Source of the DNA: Granulicella sp. dw_53
GTDB taxonomy: Bacteria > Acidobacteriota > Terriglobia > Terriglobales > Acidobacteriaceae
Length of the DNA stretch: 64,000 nucleotides
Assembly (NCBI RefSeq): GCF_018449545.1
Contig: NZ_JAAVUR010000021.1
Location: 1-64,000 of the forward strand
Reading direction: 5' to 3'
In this document: piece after piece, positions 9,650-18,710 of the stretch
Layout: every line of letters begins with the position of its first letter
Position numbering within the stretch: position 1 is the first letter of the stretch
Made by a program: the position numbers and the translations under genes
The notes under the pieces: generated by a model
The model's database searches: none
Told to the model about the DNA's origin: nothing
What the model saw: only the letters and a program-made list of their open reading frames with translations

Positions 9650-9656
9650 AATTTAT

Positions 9657-9686
9657 TTGACTTTAACCTAACGTTCTTTCTATTCT
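9657..9686 (+). promoter_or_regulatory. Candidate sigma-70-type promoter of the TonB receptor gene
   Basis: TTGACT (9657-9662) and TATTCT (9681-9686) are separated by 18 bp, about 135 bp upstream of the receptor ATG. The surrounding DNA is AT-rich, unlike the flanking coding regions. Confidence 0.4.
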
Positions 9687-9818
9687 CACCGTCATAGTCC
9701 TGTTCCTAATGTTTCCCTGATGTCGGTTTGGCAAGAGCGGCGCCTCCCTTCAATTCTCCCTGCCCGCGTTTTATTTCGGCCGAATTTAACTCCCAACAGT
9801 TACGAAGTGAGGATTTGC

Positions 9819-12800
9819 ATGAGAAGTAAACTTTTTCACTATTTCGGTGCATGCGCGTTTGCGGCGTTTGCGGGAATGCCCATTGCGCAGGCACAGACAG
9901 TCACCGGCTCGATTACAGGCCAAGTCACCGACTCCACCGGCGCAGTGTTGCCGGAGGCGCATGTGACGGCTGAAAACGTCGACACCGGCGTGAAGACAGA
10001 GGCGACGACCAACAACGCAGGCGTGTACAGCATCCGCTTTCTGCCTATCGGGCACTATCGGGTGAGGGTCGAGGCTGCGGGGTTTTCAACGCAGACGGTC
10101 GCTCCGTTCACGCTGGAGATCAACCAGACGGTGAAGCTGAATGAGAAGCTGGCGGCTGGCGCTTCCAGCACGGTGGATGTGAACGGCGGCAGCGCTCCGG
10201 TTCTGAATACTACCGATGGGACTTTGGGGATTACGATTTCGACCAATCAGATTGCTACGATGCCTCTCAATGGGCGTAATTTTTCTTCGATTACGCTGTT
10301 TCAGCCTGGGGCTGTGACGTCTACGCCTGGTGGGATGCAGGGTACCAATGCGTTAGAGCGCAATACGCTGAGCAGCGGAATTGCGTCGGTCAACGGGAAT
10401 CGGACGCAGGCGAACAACTACACCCTCGATGGAATCGATATGAACGAGGGGCAGAACAACCTGATCGGTTATACGCCAGCACCGGATGCTATTGCGGAGA
10501 TCAAGGTGATCTCTGCCAATGCACCTGCGACTTATGGCAATGTCAATGGCGGGGACGTTGTTTCGGTTCTGAAGACCGGCACGAACCACTTCCATGGAAG
10601 TGCGTACGCTTATTTGGAGAACGACAAGCTGGATGCCAATTCGTGGTCCAACAACTTCCAGCACATTGCGATTCAGCCTTTCACTCAGACACAGTTTGGA
10701 GGGACGCTCGGCGGGCCTATTTACAAGAATAAGCTCTTCTTCTTTGCGGATTATGAGGGTGTGCGGCAACACACGGGAGGAATGGGTAGCGCCAGTGTCT
10801 TGACTGCGGCCATGCGTAACGGAGATTTTTCCGCAGTGCCGCAGCTTCACGATCCAGAGAATAACTTCGCTCTCTATCCAGGTAACAAAATTCCAATTGT
10901 CAATCCGGTAGCAAAGTTTCTCTTTGCCCATCCCGAGCTTTACCCCCTTCCGAATCAGGCGCCGACCGATGGGGTCGCACAGAACAATTTCCAAGGGCCA
11001 CAGCGGACTTTTAAAGTGAATAACCAGGGAGACGTCAAGATAGAGTGGGATCCTAATGCAGCCGATAAGATCACAGGCTTCTATTCGCAGTCAGACGCAT
11101 TCGATGGTACCGTCGCTGTGCTTGCCATCAGCTTCCCATCGCAGAATGTTTTTCCGACGAAGATCTTCGGCGCCACATGGGTCCACGTCATCTCTCCGGA
11201 GATCGTCAACCAGGCGCGTATCGGCTTTACTCGCGTGAGGTGGGATGATGGCATTCCAACCGATCCAAGCGGCGCCTTCGGTCTAAACGGAAATTCTGAA
11301 GTTGGAATTCCTTTTGGGGTGCAACAGTACGTTGGCTTTTCGGGTATTAACTTCGGACAGGATTTAAGTGGCACCGCTCTTGGAACACCTGCTCAGCCAC
11401 AGATTTTGCGTGACAACACCTTCAGCTATGGTGACGATCTAACCTGGCAACACGGTAAGCACCTGTTGAGTATGGGTGTTCAGGCGATTCGCTATCAACA
11501 GAATTATATGGTCCAGTCCCCTCAGGGAGCGCTGGGACAGTTTACTTACGATGGCAGCTTTACGGGAATTCCGAATGCGAATAATTCGTTGAATGATGGA
11601 TATTCCGGTGCCGACTTTGTTCTCGACCGCGTGCAGAGCGAGCAGATCCAACTCCCTGGGGCACTGGTGGGTAATCGGCAGTGGCGTGCTGCTGTCTTCT
11701 TTCAAGATGACTGGAAGGTGACCGATAAGCTAACCCTGAACCTTGGTCTACGTTATGAGTACAACCAGCCATGGACAGAGGTAAACAATAAGACAGCGAA
11801 TGTGTTGCTTGACTCAGGTACGGTCGAGTATGCGAAACATGTCCCGGCCGGTGCGCCTGCTGGTTCGATCGTTTGCGATAACCCAGCATGTTACCAACCG
11901 AACTATGCGCAGGTGATGCCCCGCATCGGCTTTGCCTACCAGATCATGCCAAGCTGGGTCGTGCGCGGTGGATACGGTACCTCAAGCTTCTTTGAAGGAA
12001 ACTCTAACAATCAGAGATTGACCTTTAATTCGCCGTTCGTTCAGTCCAGTCAACTGACCGCCGTCTCCCCAAGTTTGGGGAATCCCGGCACACCGTTTGC
12101 TGCGGCTCAAGGTTTTGCGATTACTGCAAGCTCAATCAATAATGTCGGTTTCGGAGCCTGGCCCCAGAACATCAAACCTGCTTACATCAACGAATTCAAC
12201 CTGACGACCGAATATGCGATCACAGGTAAGACCACGTTTACGATTGGATATGTCGGTGAGACAGGACAGCATATTGAGGACTATCGCAATGGTAATCAAC
12301 TCACTACCGCGCAGGCAGCGATTAGCGATCCGTTGCCGCCGGGCGCACCTATTCCGGCAGCCGCTGTTGCTCCGTTTGCGAAACTGGTAGGGCAGACCGG
12401 CACGCTGCTGGTTACGGAATCGAACGCGATGATGAACTATAACGCTCTCCAGACCACGTTGCGTCATCGCGCCGATAAGGGGCTCGAGTTCACCATCAAC
12501 TACACCTACGGCCGTGCCATGACGAACAGCGCAGGAAACTACGCTGGAAATAATGATGTGAACGTGCAGAATGGCTCGTTTCAAAATGGCTACAACGGCC
12601 ATGCCGACTATGGTCCGGCGGCGCAGGATGTACGGCACAACCTATCGGCAACGGCTGTGTATGAGGTTCCCTACGGACGTGGCAAGATTTATGGCTCGAA
12701 TTTAAATCGTGCTCTGGATCTACTGGTGGGAGGCTGGACGGTCTCCGGTACGGCGATCGCTTACTCAGGCTTTCCGATCTCGATCTTTGGCCCACGCGCT

Positions 12801-13214
12801 GACGGGACGAATGCCATTGGTGATTCAAGAGCCAATCAGGTTCATAAACTTCATATCCATAACCGTACCGTACAAAACTGGTGGGGTAAGGATCTCTCGG
12901 CTCGTCCTTGCGGGAGTGATGGCAGCGACTCTAACGTTTGTGCTTATGGACCGGCGACAGCCTTTACCTTTGGTACTGCTTCCGTCGGCAGTGAACGAGC
13001 ACCCGGATTCGAGCAGATCGATACGTCGGTCTTCAAGGATTTCCGTATTAGGGAGGGACAGGCGATCGGCTTCCGTGCCGACGGCTTCAATGTCTTCAAC
13101 TTTGCGAGCTACGACAATCCGAACAATAACATCGGCGACACGAATTTCGGTCAGATCACGGCTAGTCGGAATCTGCCGCGGCAAATTCAACTCTCGTTGC
13201 ACTACAACTTCTAA
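9819..13214 (+). CDS. TonB-dependent receptor, Oar-like, with carboxypeptidase-regulatory-like N-terminal domain
   Basis: Outer-membrane receptor of 1131 residues. ATG 9819 is preceded by GTGAGGA and opens a clean signal peptide (MRSKLFHYFGACAFAAFAG, cleavage after AQA). Next come a carboxypeptidase-regulatory-like beta sandwich (GSITGQVTDSTGAVLPEA to about residue 105), a plug with LNGRNFSSITLFQPG and YTLDGIDMNE, and a 22-strand-type barrel ending in aromatic HYNF. The in-frame start at 9720 would bury the signal peptide and is rejected. Such receptors import large substrates with TonB energy and replace SusC in Acidobacteria. The divergent DeoR gene and the downstream GH18, GH92 and GH125 genes suggest mannose-rich oligosaccharides, by context only. 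A stable stem-loop follows the stop. Confidence 0.92.
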   Translation: MRSKLFHYFGACAFAAFAGMPIAQAQTVTGSITGQVTDSTGAVLPEAHVTAENVDTGVKTEATTNNAGVYSIRFLPIGHYRVRVEAAGFSTQTVAPFTLEINQTVKLNEKLAAGASSTVDVNGGSAPVLNTTDGTLGITISTNQIATMPLNGRNFSSITLFQPGAVTSTPGGMQGTNALERNTLSSGIASVNGNRTQANNYTLDGIDMNEGQNNLIGYTPAPDAIAEIKVISANAPATYGNVNGGDVVSVLKTGTNHFHGSAYAYLENDKLDANSWSNNFQHIAIQPFTQTQFGGTLGGPIYKNKLFFFADYEGVRQHTGGMGSASVLTAAMRNGDFSAVPQLHDPENNFALYPGNKIPIVNPVAKFLFAHPELYPLPNQAPTDGVAQNNFQGPQRTFKVNNQGDVKIEWDPNAADKITGFYSQSDAFDGTVAVLAISFPSQNVFPTKIFGATWVHVISPEIVNQARIGFTRVRWDDGIPTDPSGAFGLNGNSEVGIPFGVQQYVGFSGINFGQDLSGTALGTPAQPQILRDNTFSYGDDLTWQHGKHLLSMGVQAIRYQQNYMVQSPQGALGQFTYDGSFTGIPNANNSLNDGYSGADFVLDRVQSEQIQLPGALVGNRQWRAAVFFQDDWKVTDKLTLNLGLRYEYNQPWTEVNNKTANVLLDSGTVEYAKHVPAGAPAGSIVCDNPACYQPNYAQVMPRIGFAYQIMPSWVVRGGYGTSSFFEGNSNNQRLTFNSPFVQSSQLTAVSPSLGNPGTPFAAAQGFAITASSINNVGFGAWPQNIKPAYINEFNLTTEYAITGKTTFTIGYVGETGQHIEDYRNGNQLTTAQAAISDPLPPGAPIPAAAVAPFAKLVGQTGTLLVTESNAMMNYNALQTTLRHRADKGLEFTINYTYGRAMTNSAGNYAGNNDVNVQNGSFQNGYNGHADYGPAAQDVRHNLSATAVYEVPYGRGKIYGSNLNRALDLLVGGWTVSGTAIAYSGFPISIFGPRADGTNAIGDSRANQVHKLHIHNRTVQNWWGKDLSARPCGSDGSDSNVCAYGPATAFTFGTASVGSERAPGFEQIDTSVFKDFRIREGQAIGFRADGFNVFNFASYDNPNNNIGDTNFGQITASRNLPRQIQLSLHYNF

Positions 13215-13219
13215 CTCAG

Positions 13220-13260
13220 AATACCTATGGCTGACCGCGAAACGGTCAGCCATAAGTATT
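13220..13260. terminator. Long stem-loop downstream of the TonB receptor gene
   Basis: TATGGCTGACCG (13226-13237) pairs perfectly with CGGTCAGCCATA (13243-13254) around a five-base loop. After one mismatch the stem extends with AATAC/GTATT, giving about 17 pairs. It starts 5 bp past the receptor stop. No strong U tract follows on either strand, so it may act as an mRNA 3' end stabiliser as well as a terminator. Confidence 0.6.
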
Positions 13261-13291
13261 TCTAACCTTCAATACTTTTGATTTGATTGTG

Positions 13292-13319
13292 GCGCCGGTT
13301 CGTTGTTTTGAGCCGGCGC
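13292..13319. terminator. GC-rich hairpin between convergent genes
   Basis: GCGCCGGTTC (13292-13301) pairs with GAGCCGGCGC (13310-13319) with one G-U pair and an eight-base loop. It lies between the convergent TonB receptor and GH18 genes, 25 bp past the end of the latter. U tract poor on both strands. Confidence 0.45.
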
Positions 13320-13343
13320 TGATCTTTGTGAGGATTAGTTTTA

Positions 13344-14378
13344 TTAAGGGCGGTCGGGTAGGACGGTCCAGATGGCGTTGTCTTCCTGGCCCAGGACCCA
13401 GGCGCAGATGCCTTGCAGGTGTTGTTCTTTGGCTAGGTTGTAGCGGTCGGCGAAGCCGCGTTTTTCTGTGTAGAAGATCCATTCGCGCATCTGGTCGCGG
13501 TAGAAGAAGAAGTAGGCGGTGTGGTCCTGGGGGTCCCACTGTTCCAGGCCTTTGTAGGTGTCGCGGAGGGTTTGGGAGTCGGCGGCGCTGATGTAGTCGG
13601 CGGTGATGTTTGGCTTTTGATCTTTGTCGTTGGCGCCCGGATCGCCGGTGTACCAGTGGTAGCCGTAGAGGGCTATGCCTAGCGATAGCTTTTCTTTCGG
13701 GACGACCTTCAAGGCGTAGTCTAGGTTTTCGTTCATCCATGTCCATCCGCCGACGGGGCCTGGGGTGGTCCAGCGGGTGTGTTGGTCATAGGTCATGAGG
13801 CAGATGAGGTCGACTGATTCGCTGAGCGCCTTGAGGTCGAAGACGCCGCGCCAGTCGGCGAAGATCCATTTGCTAAAGGCGGTGTGTCCGGGGTGTCCGG
13901 GGGCGTTGGGTACTACGGCTATCTGGAGTTGGAGGTGTTCGCGGTGCATTGCATCGGCGATCTGTTTGACTGTGGCGGAGAGGGCGTCGCGGTCGGTCCA
14001 CGAGATGTTTTCGAAGTCGAGTTGGAAGCCGTCGTAGCCGTTCTGCTTACACTCCGAGATGAGGGAAGCGATCATGGCCGTCTTGGCTTTGTCGCTGGTG
14101 AGCAGGGTGTGGACACCGATCTTATCGAAGATGGCGACGATGGGAATGAGTGAGATGTGGCGCTGCTTCACGATGCGCATTACGGTCGGGTCGGACTCTC
14201 CGGAGACCATTCCGGCTGGATCTACGTCGTACCAGGTTGGCACGATGATATCGATTTTGGTCTGGTGCTCTGTAAAATCGCGAACCGAGTCGGGGTGGTC
14301 CGTCATATAGAAGAGGGTCTTGGTCTGGGCGTGCAGGGTCGATGCGGCTAGGAGAAGGCAGGGGAGAAGTTTTTTCAT
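13344..14378 (-). CDS. Exported glycoside hydrolase family 18 protein
   Basis: GH18 protein of 344 residues with a short signal peptide (LLPCLLLAASTLHAQ). The catalytic DxxDxDxE-type motif is D116-G-F-Q-L-D121-F-E123, E123 being the proton donor for substrate-assisted cleavage at N-acetylglucosamine. LICLMTYDQH and the late LQGICAWVLGQED strand complete the barrel. The sequence is closer to YaaH/YdhD-type peptidoglycan or chitobiose-core enzymes than to long processive chitinases. It lies 111 bp downstream of the GH92 mannosidase gene on the same strand, with a large hairpin in the gap. In an N-glycan scheme it would cut the chitobiose core (endo-beta-N-acetylglucosaminidase), but a chitin or peptidoglycan substrate is not excluded. 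Confidence 0.88.
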   Translation of the reverse strand: MKKLLPCLLLAASTLHAQTKTLFYMTDHPDSVRDFTEHQTKIDIIVPTWYDVDPAGMVSGESDPTVMRIVKQRHISLIPIVAIFDKIGVHTLLTSDKAKTAMIASLISECKQNGYDGFQLDFENISWTDRDALSATVKQIADAMHREHLQLQIAVVPNAPGHPGHTAFSKWIFADWRGVFDLKALSESVDLICLMTYDQHTRWTTPGPVGGWTWMNENLDYALKVVPKEKLSLGIALYGYHWYTGDPGANDKDQKPNITADYISAADSQTLRDTYKGLEQWDPQDHTAYFFFYRDQMREWIFYTEKRGFADRYNLAKEQHLQGICAWVLGQEDNAIWTVLPDRP

Positions 14379-14412
14379 TTGGGATCTCGTTTCGAGGTGC
14401 AGCTTGGGACGT

Positions 14413-14475
14413 CAACGCGGCAGTATCGCAAGTAGCCCGAAGAGGATTCGGGATTACTTGCGTCCTGCCGCGTTG
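14413..14475 (-). repeat. 63-nt three-block imperfect hairpin between GH92 and GH18
   Basis: Three nested complementary blocks are visible: CAACGCGGCAG (14413-14423) with CTGCCGCGTTG (14465-14475), GCAAGTA (14428-14434) with TACTTGC (14455-14461), and CCCGAA (14436-14441) with TTCGGG (14447-14452), closing a five-base loop. It begins 14 bp past the GH92 stop. No U tract follows on the minus strand. It could be an intercistronic stabiliser, a partial terminator or a small repeat element. Confidence 0.75.
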
Positions 14476-14489
14476 GCGGGCGGGACTTT

Positions 14490-16841
14490 TTAGGTGGCGC
14501 TTTCCAGGGTTAGGGACGGTGGCACATCGGCTGGTTGAGAGCCGAATGCAAGGTTTGGCTCGCTGCCCATCTCGAAGACGATCTTTGCGCCGTTTACGAT
14601 GTCGCGATGGTTGAACCAGGATTTTGTATAGGGCCTTCCGTTGAAGGTGACCGACTGAATGTACTGGTCCGTGGGCGATTTTCGGCGGGCGAGGATCTCG
14701 AGTTGTTTGCCTTTGCCGAGCTGCAAGGTGACGCGATCGAAGAGCGGCGTGCCGAAGATGTAGTTGCCGCTGACGGGATCCACGGAGTAGAAGCCCATTG
14801 CGCTCATGATGTACCAGGCGGACATCTGGCCTACGTCCTCGTTGCCTTGCAGGCCATCGGGTAGAGCCTTGTACATGGTCTCCATCAGCATGCGAACGCG
14901 GGCCTGAGTCTTGTGGGGCTGGCCTGCGTAGGCGTACAGGTATGCGATGTGGTGCGAGGGCTCGTTGCCGTGGGCGTACTGGCCGACGAGGCCGGCGATG
15001 TCGGGTGGTGCGTCGGCGGGCAGGGTTGATGGTTGATTGAAGAGCTCGTCGAGTTTGGCGAGGAACTGCTGCTGCCCACCCAGGATGTCGATGAGACCCG
15101 CGGCGTCGTGCTGGATGGCGAAGGTCGCCTGCCAGGAGTTGGACTCAGTGAAGTCGCGCCACTTCTTGGAGGTTCCCATTTCGATGGGATTGAATGGAGC
15201 GGCCCACTGGCCGTTTGCGAGTTTGGGACGGGCGAAGTTGATGGAGCGGTCGTAGTAGTTGCGGTAGTTGCGCGAGCGCTCTACAAGCATTGCGGCGTCG
15301 TCGGAGTGGCCGAGCTTTTTGGCTACGTGCGCGATGGACCAATCGTCGTAGCAGTATTCGAAGGTCTTGCTGACCGACTCTTCTTCCAGATCGCAGGGGA
15401 TGTAGCCCTTGGAGCGGTAGTAGCCGAGGCCGCGGATGTCGTCGACCATGGCCCGTTTCAGCATGACTCTGTAGGCGCGGTCGTAGTCGACGCCGGTGAC
15501 GCCCTTGTTGCAGGCTTCAGCGATGACGGCGGCGGAGTGGTATCCGGTCATAGTTCCGGTCTCGCAGCCCTGGAGCGGCCATACAGGCATGCCTGCGGGG
15601 CTTTGTTCGGCCATGCGGATCAGCGTGTTGACGAAGTCGGGCACGCGCTCCGCGGACATCAGCGTGTACAGGGGGTGCGCGGCGCGGTAGGTGTCCCAGA
15701 GAGAGAATGTGGTGTAGTTGCGCTGGCCGGGATCGAGCTGATGGTTTTGCTTATCCATGCCGCGATAGCTGCCGTCGACATCGTCGAAGAGCGAGGGGCC
15801 GAGCGAGGCGTGATAGAGGGCGGCGTAGAAGATTCGCCGGTGGGTGTCGTTCGAGGTAGTGATCTGGATGCGGGAGAGCTGCTGATTCCACTTGTCACGG
15901 GCGCTGCGGCGAACCTGCTCGAAGTCCCATCCGGGGAGCTCGGCTTTGAGGTTATTGGCTGCGGATTCCGCGCTGACGCCGGAGATGCCGGTCTTCACCA
16001 TGATGACTGGATGATGCGTGAGGTCGAAGAAGAGGACGCATTTGAGGGACTTTCCGGTGAGCGGCTGGGTGCCTGCCGGGACCTCGGTGCCTTCCTGGTA
16101 GAAGACGGCGCGAACGGGTTGCTGCGAGAACTGCATGGTGAAGTAGATCTGCCGTCCGTTGCCCCAGGCTTTTGTGGTGCGTCCGCCGGCGAGAGTGTCG
16201 GGTGAGGTGCTCTGCAGTGAGGCGTTCACTACGGCTGATTCGCCGTTGTAGGCGTAGCTGTGTTCGAGATCGACGATGATGTGTCCGCTCGTCGGAGCGC
16301 CCTTGCCGGTGGGGAAGCTGTACCGATGGAGGCCGGTGCGCTCGGTTGCTGTGAGCTCGGCGCGGATGCCGTAGTCCTTCAGGAGAACGGAGTAGAAGCC
16401 GGGCTCGGCGTGTTCGTCGTTATGGTCGAAGCGGGAGCGGTAGCCGGCGTCCGGGTTGCTGCGCGGGCCAGGTACGATCTTCGACTCGCCGGTGCCGGGC
16501 ATGACGAGGAAGTCGAGCAGGTCGCCACAGCCGGTGCCGCTGAGGTGCGTGTGGCTGAAGCCCATGATCGAGGTGTCGGAGATGTGGTAGCCGGAGCACC
16601 AATCCCATTGGTCGTTGAAGGTGTCGGGGCTGAGTTGGACCGCGCCGAAGGGAACCGTGGCTCCGGGGAAGGTATGTCCGTGTCCGCCTGTGCCAATTTT
16701 GATGTCGACCAAGGACGCTGGATCGGATGCTGCGTCGTTCTTCTTGGATCCGGGAATAACTTTGCCGAGTGCACTGGTTTCGGCTGCGCCTACTGCACAA
16801 GCAGCAGAGACACCACCGAGGAATGTTCTTCTGGAAATCAC
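14490..16841 (-). CDS. Glycoside hydrolase family 92 alpha-mannosidase
   Basis: Exported GH92 enzyme of about 783 residues, expected to be a calcium-dependent exo-alpha-mannosidase (usually alpha-1,2). Family blocks are clear: LVDIKIGTGGHGHTFPGATVPFGA near the start, FSHTHLSGTGCGDLLDF, SLWDTYRAAHPLYTLM, GNEPSHHIAYLYAYAG and GNEDVGQMSAWYIMSAMGFYSV. The frame opens at ATG 16892, but GTG 16841 follows GGAG at good spacing and gives a compact Tat signal (V-I-S-R-R-T-F-L-G-G). The longer version puts a hydrophobic stretch before the twin arginines and looks wrong, so the shorter start is chosen. It is divergent from the GH125 alpha-mannosidase gene with shared palindromic sites, and lies upstream of GH18. 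The set fits trimming of high-mannose N-glycans or yeast mannan. Confidence 0.9.
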   Translation of the reverse strand: MISRRTFLGGVSAACAVGAAETSALGKVIPGSKKNDAASDPASLVDIKIGTGGHGHTFPGATVPFGAVQLSPDTFNDQWDWCSGYHISDTSIMGFSHTHLSGTGCGDLLDFLVMPGTGESKIVPGPRSNPDAGYRSRFDHNDEHAEPGFYSVLLKDYGIRAELTATERTGLHRYSFPTGKGAPTSGHIIVDLEHSYAYNGESAVVNASLQSTSPDTLAGGRTTKAWGNGRQIYFTMQFSQQPVRAVFYQEGTEVPAGTQPLTGKSLKCVLFFDLTHHPVIMVKTGISGVSAESAANNLKAELPGWDFEQVRRSARDKWNQQLSRIQITTSNDTHRRIFYAALYHASLGPSLFDDVDGSYRGMDKQNHQLDPGQRNYTTFSLWDTYRAAHPLYTLMSAERVPDFVNTLIRMAEQSPAGMPVWPLQGCETGTMTGYHSAAVIAEACNKGVTGVDYDRAYRVMLKRAMVDDIRGLGYYRSKGYIPCDLEEESVSKTFEYCYDDWSIAHVAKKLGHSDDAAMLVERSRNYRNYYDRSINFARPKLANGQWAAPFNPIEMGTSKKWRDFTESNSWQATFAIQHDAAGLIDILGGQQQFLAKLDELFNQPSTLPADAPPDIAGLVGQYAHGNEPSHHIAYLYAYAGQPHKTQARVRMLMETMYKALPDGLQGNEDVGQMSAWYIMSAMGFYSVDPVSGNYIFGTPLFDRVTLQLGKGKQLEILARRKSPTDQYIQSVTFNGRPYTKSWFNHRDIVNGAKIVFEMGSEPNLAFGSQPADVPPSLTLESAT

Positions 16842-16891
16842 TTTCGCTCCGTCTCTTGAGATCAAAAACACTATGAAGGTTGATAGGCGCA

Positions 16892-16967
16892 TTTATGATC
16901 GCCTACGTACGAGTTATTTGACGTAGAGTAGACGGAGTATGTGTGGAGGCGATCATAATAATGATCG
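16892..16967. promoter_or_regulatory. Repeated operator-like sites between GH92 and GH125 genes
   Basis: CGATCATAATAATGATCG (16950-16967) is a perfect dyad with 7-bp arms and a 4-bp spacer. Its arm recurs in inverted orientation as TTATGATCGCC (16893-16903), the exact reverse complement of GGCGATCATAA (16948-16958), 44 bp away. The sites lie between the divergent mannosidase genes. Spacing and symmetry suggest a dimeric repressor with a second auxiliary site, possibly looping. The regulator is unknown. Confidence 0.6.
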
Positions 16968-17086
16968 TTTTACCGTCAAAAAGTCTTAATAATGAAAATA
17001 TCACGTTGACCTATCTAGAGCTGCAATTGGGGCTTTGAAAGACCTCAACTCCAGATTATGTCTAACCACTTCCCAATGGATCGAAT

Positions 17087-18520
17087 ATGACGCGCTTTAC
17101 GATGACCCGCCGAGAGATGCTACGGCTTGCAGCAGGTTCTGCAGCCTCGGCCACACTGCAACCATTGACTGCCCTGGCCGATGTGGGGGGCTCGTTCGTC
17201 TCCCGGCGTCCGCCGGTGCAGGATAGGAGATTCCGCAGTGCGGCGGTCGAGACCTATATTTCGAACGTGAGTGGGAAGATCGGCGATCCCGAGCTGGCGT
17301 GGTTGTTTGGGAACTGCTATCCGAATACGCTCGATACGACTGTGGAGTTCGGAAGCTTTGAGGGGAAGCCGGATACGGCTGTGATTACGGGTGATATTGC
17401 TGCGATGTGGCTGCGCGATTCTTCCGCCCAGGTTTGGCCTTATCTCCCCCTGGCGGGAAAGGATACGGCGCTGCGCCAGATGCTCGAAGGTATTATTCGC
17501 AGGCAGGCTCGCTGTATCCTTATCGATCCTTATGCTAATGCTTTTATGGCGAACCTCGATGCGCCCGCGCTGGAGTGGAGCCGAAGCGATGCGACGGAGA
17601 TGAAGCGTGGCGTCGGGGAGCGTAAGTGGGAGCTTGATTCGCTGTGCTATCCCATACGGCTGGCCTATGGGTATTGGCGTGCGACTGGAGATACAGCTCC
17701 CTTCGACCAGGGCTGGCGGGCGGCGATGAAGTTGGCTGTGGAGACGATGCGCGTCCAGCAGCGCAAGCATGGACTGGGACCCTACCGCTTTCAGAGAGCC
17801 TCAAAGGCTCCTACCGAGACTTTGCCTGCTGATGGATATGGCGCTCCGGTGCGGCCGGTAGGGCTGATCGCTTCCGGATTTCGGCCCTCGGATGATGCCT
17901 GCACCTTTCCTTTTCTGGTTCCTTCGAATCTATTTGCGGTTACGGCTCTGGGATATCTGGCGCAGATGGCCGATAAGATTCTGCATGATACGACCCTGGC
18001 GAATGAAGCGGCGGCGTTGGCGGCCGAGGTGTCGGGTGCGTTGCGACAGTATGCGGTGGCGCAGACTCCACAGGGCTCCATCTGGGCCTATGAGGTGGAC
18101 GGCTATGGCAGCCAGTTGCTGATGGATGACGCAAATGTGCCGAGTCTGTTGGCTCTCCCTTATCTTGGGGGGGCTTCTGATGCGGCACTGTATGCCCGCA
18201 CACGGAGCTTCGTCTGGAGCGAACGGAATCCGTGGTTCTTTCAAGGAAGCGCGGGGGAGGGCATCGGCGGACCTCACGAAGGTAAGGACATGATCTGGCC
18301 TATGGCCCTTACGATCTACGGACTTACGAGCGAGTCGAATGCCGAGATCCTGCGCGCGATCGAGATGCTGAAGCATGCCAGCGCCGGGTCGGGCTTTATG
18401 CATGAGAGCTTCAATAGCAACGATGCCACGAAATTTACGAGGAGTTGGTTTGCTTGGGCGAACTCCTTGTTTGGGGAGTTGGTTGCGAAGACGGCCGATA
18501 AACAGCTTTTGTCGAGCTAA
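17087..18520 (+). CDS. Glycoside hydrolase family 125 exo-alpha-1,6-mannosidase
   Basis: GH125 enzyme (former DUF1237), 477 residues. The Tat signal is T-R-R-E-M-L-R-L-A-A-G; a second ATG at 17102 gives the same signal. Family blocks include TVEFGSFEGKPDTAVITGDIA followed by MWLRDSSAQVWPYL, then RKWELDSLCYPIRLAY and the C-terminal GFMHESFNSNDATKFTR, whose H-E-S-F holds the expected catalytic glutamate. GH125 enzymes are metal-independent, inverting alpha-1,6-mannosidases acting on N-glycan or mannan branches. It is divergent from the GH92 gene, so the two probably work together on branched alpha-mannan, with entry of products through the nearby TonB receptor. It ends 254 bp before the xylan operon, with a terminator-like hairpin in between. 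Confidence 0.9.
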   Translation: MTRFTMTRREMLRLAAGSAASATLQPLTALADVGGSFVSRRPPVQDRRFRSAAVETYISNVSGKIGDPELAWLFGNCYPNTLDTTVEFGSFEGKPDTAVITGDIAAMWLRDSSAQVWPYLPLAGKDTALRQMLEGIIRRQARCILIDPYANAFMANLDAPALEWSRSDATEMKRGVGERKWELDSLCYPIRLAYGYWRATGDTAPFDQGWRAAMKLAVETMRVQQRKHGLGPYRFQRASKAPTETLPADGYGAPVRPVGLIASGFRPSDDACTFPFLVPSNLFAVTALGYLAQMADKILHDTTLANEAAALAAEVSGALRQYAVAQTPQGSIWAYEVDGYGSQLLMDDANVPSLLALPYLGGASDAALYARTRSFVWSERNPWFFQGSAGEGIGGPHEGKDMIWPMALTIYGLTSESNAEILRAIEMLKHASAGSGFMHESFNSNDATKFTRSWFAWANSLFGELVAKTADKQLLSS

Positions 18521-18710
18521 GTTAATTTGCTGGCAACGAATTTCTGCCCTTCTTTATCTCTTCGCGTCTTAGAGGCCTATGAATTCAAGTGGGATCTCTC
18601 GATGAGTCATGCCTCTTCCCGTTTGTAGATGAGTGTTGTCTGACCGAGTTGCGGTGAGCGGACGTTGCCTGTCGTGGGTGGGTGCGGAATGAGTGGCATT
18701 AAGTCACCGG

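Noticed and set aside
15033..16205. 390-residue plus-strand frame inside GH92
   Set aside because: Gly/Val/Ala/Glu-rich shadow of the GH92 gene without homology.
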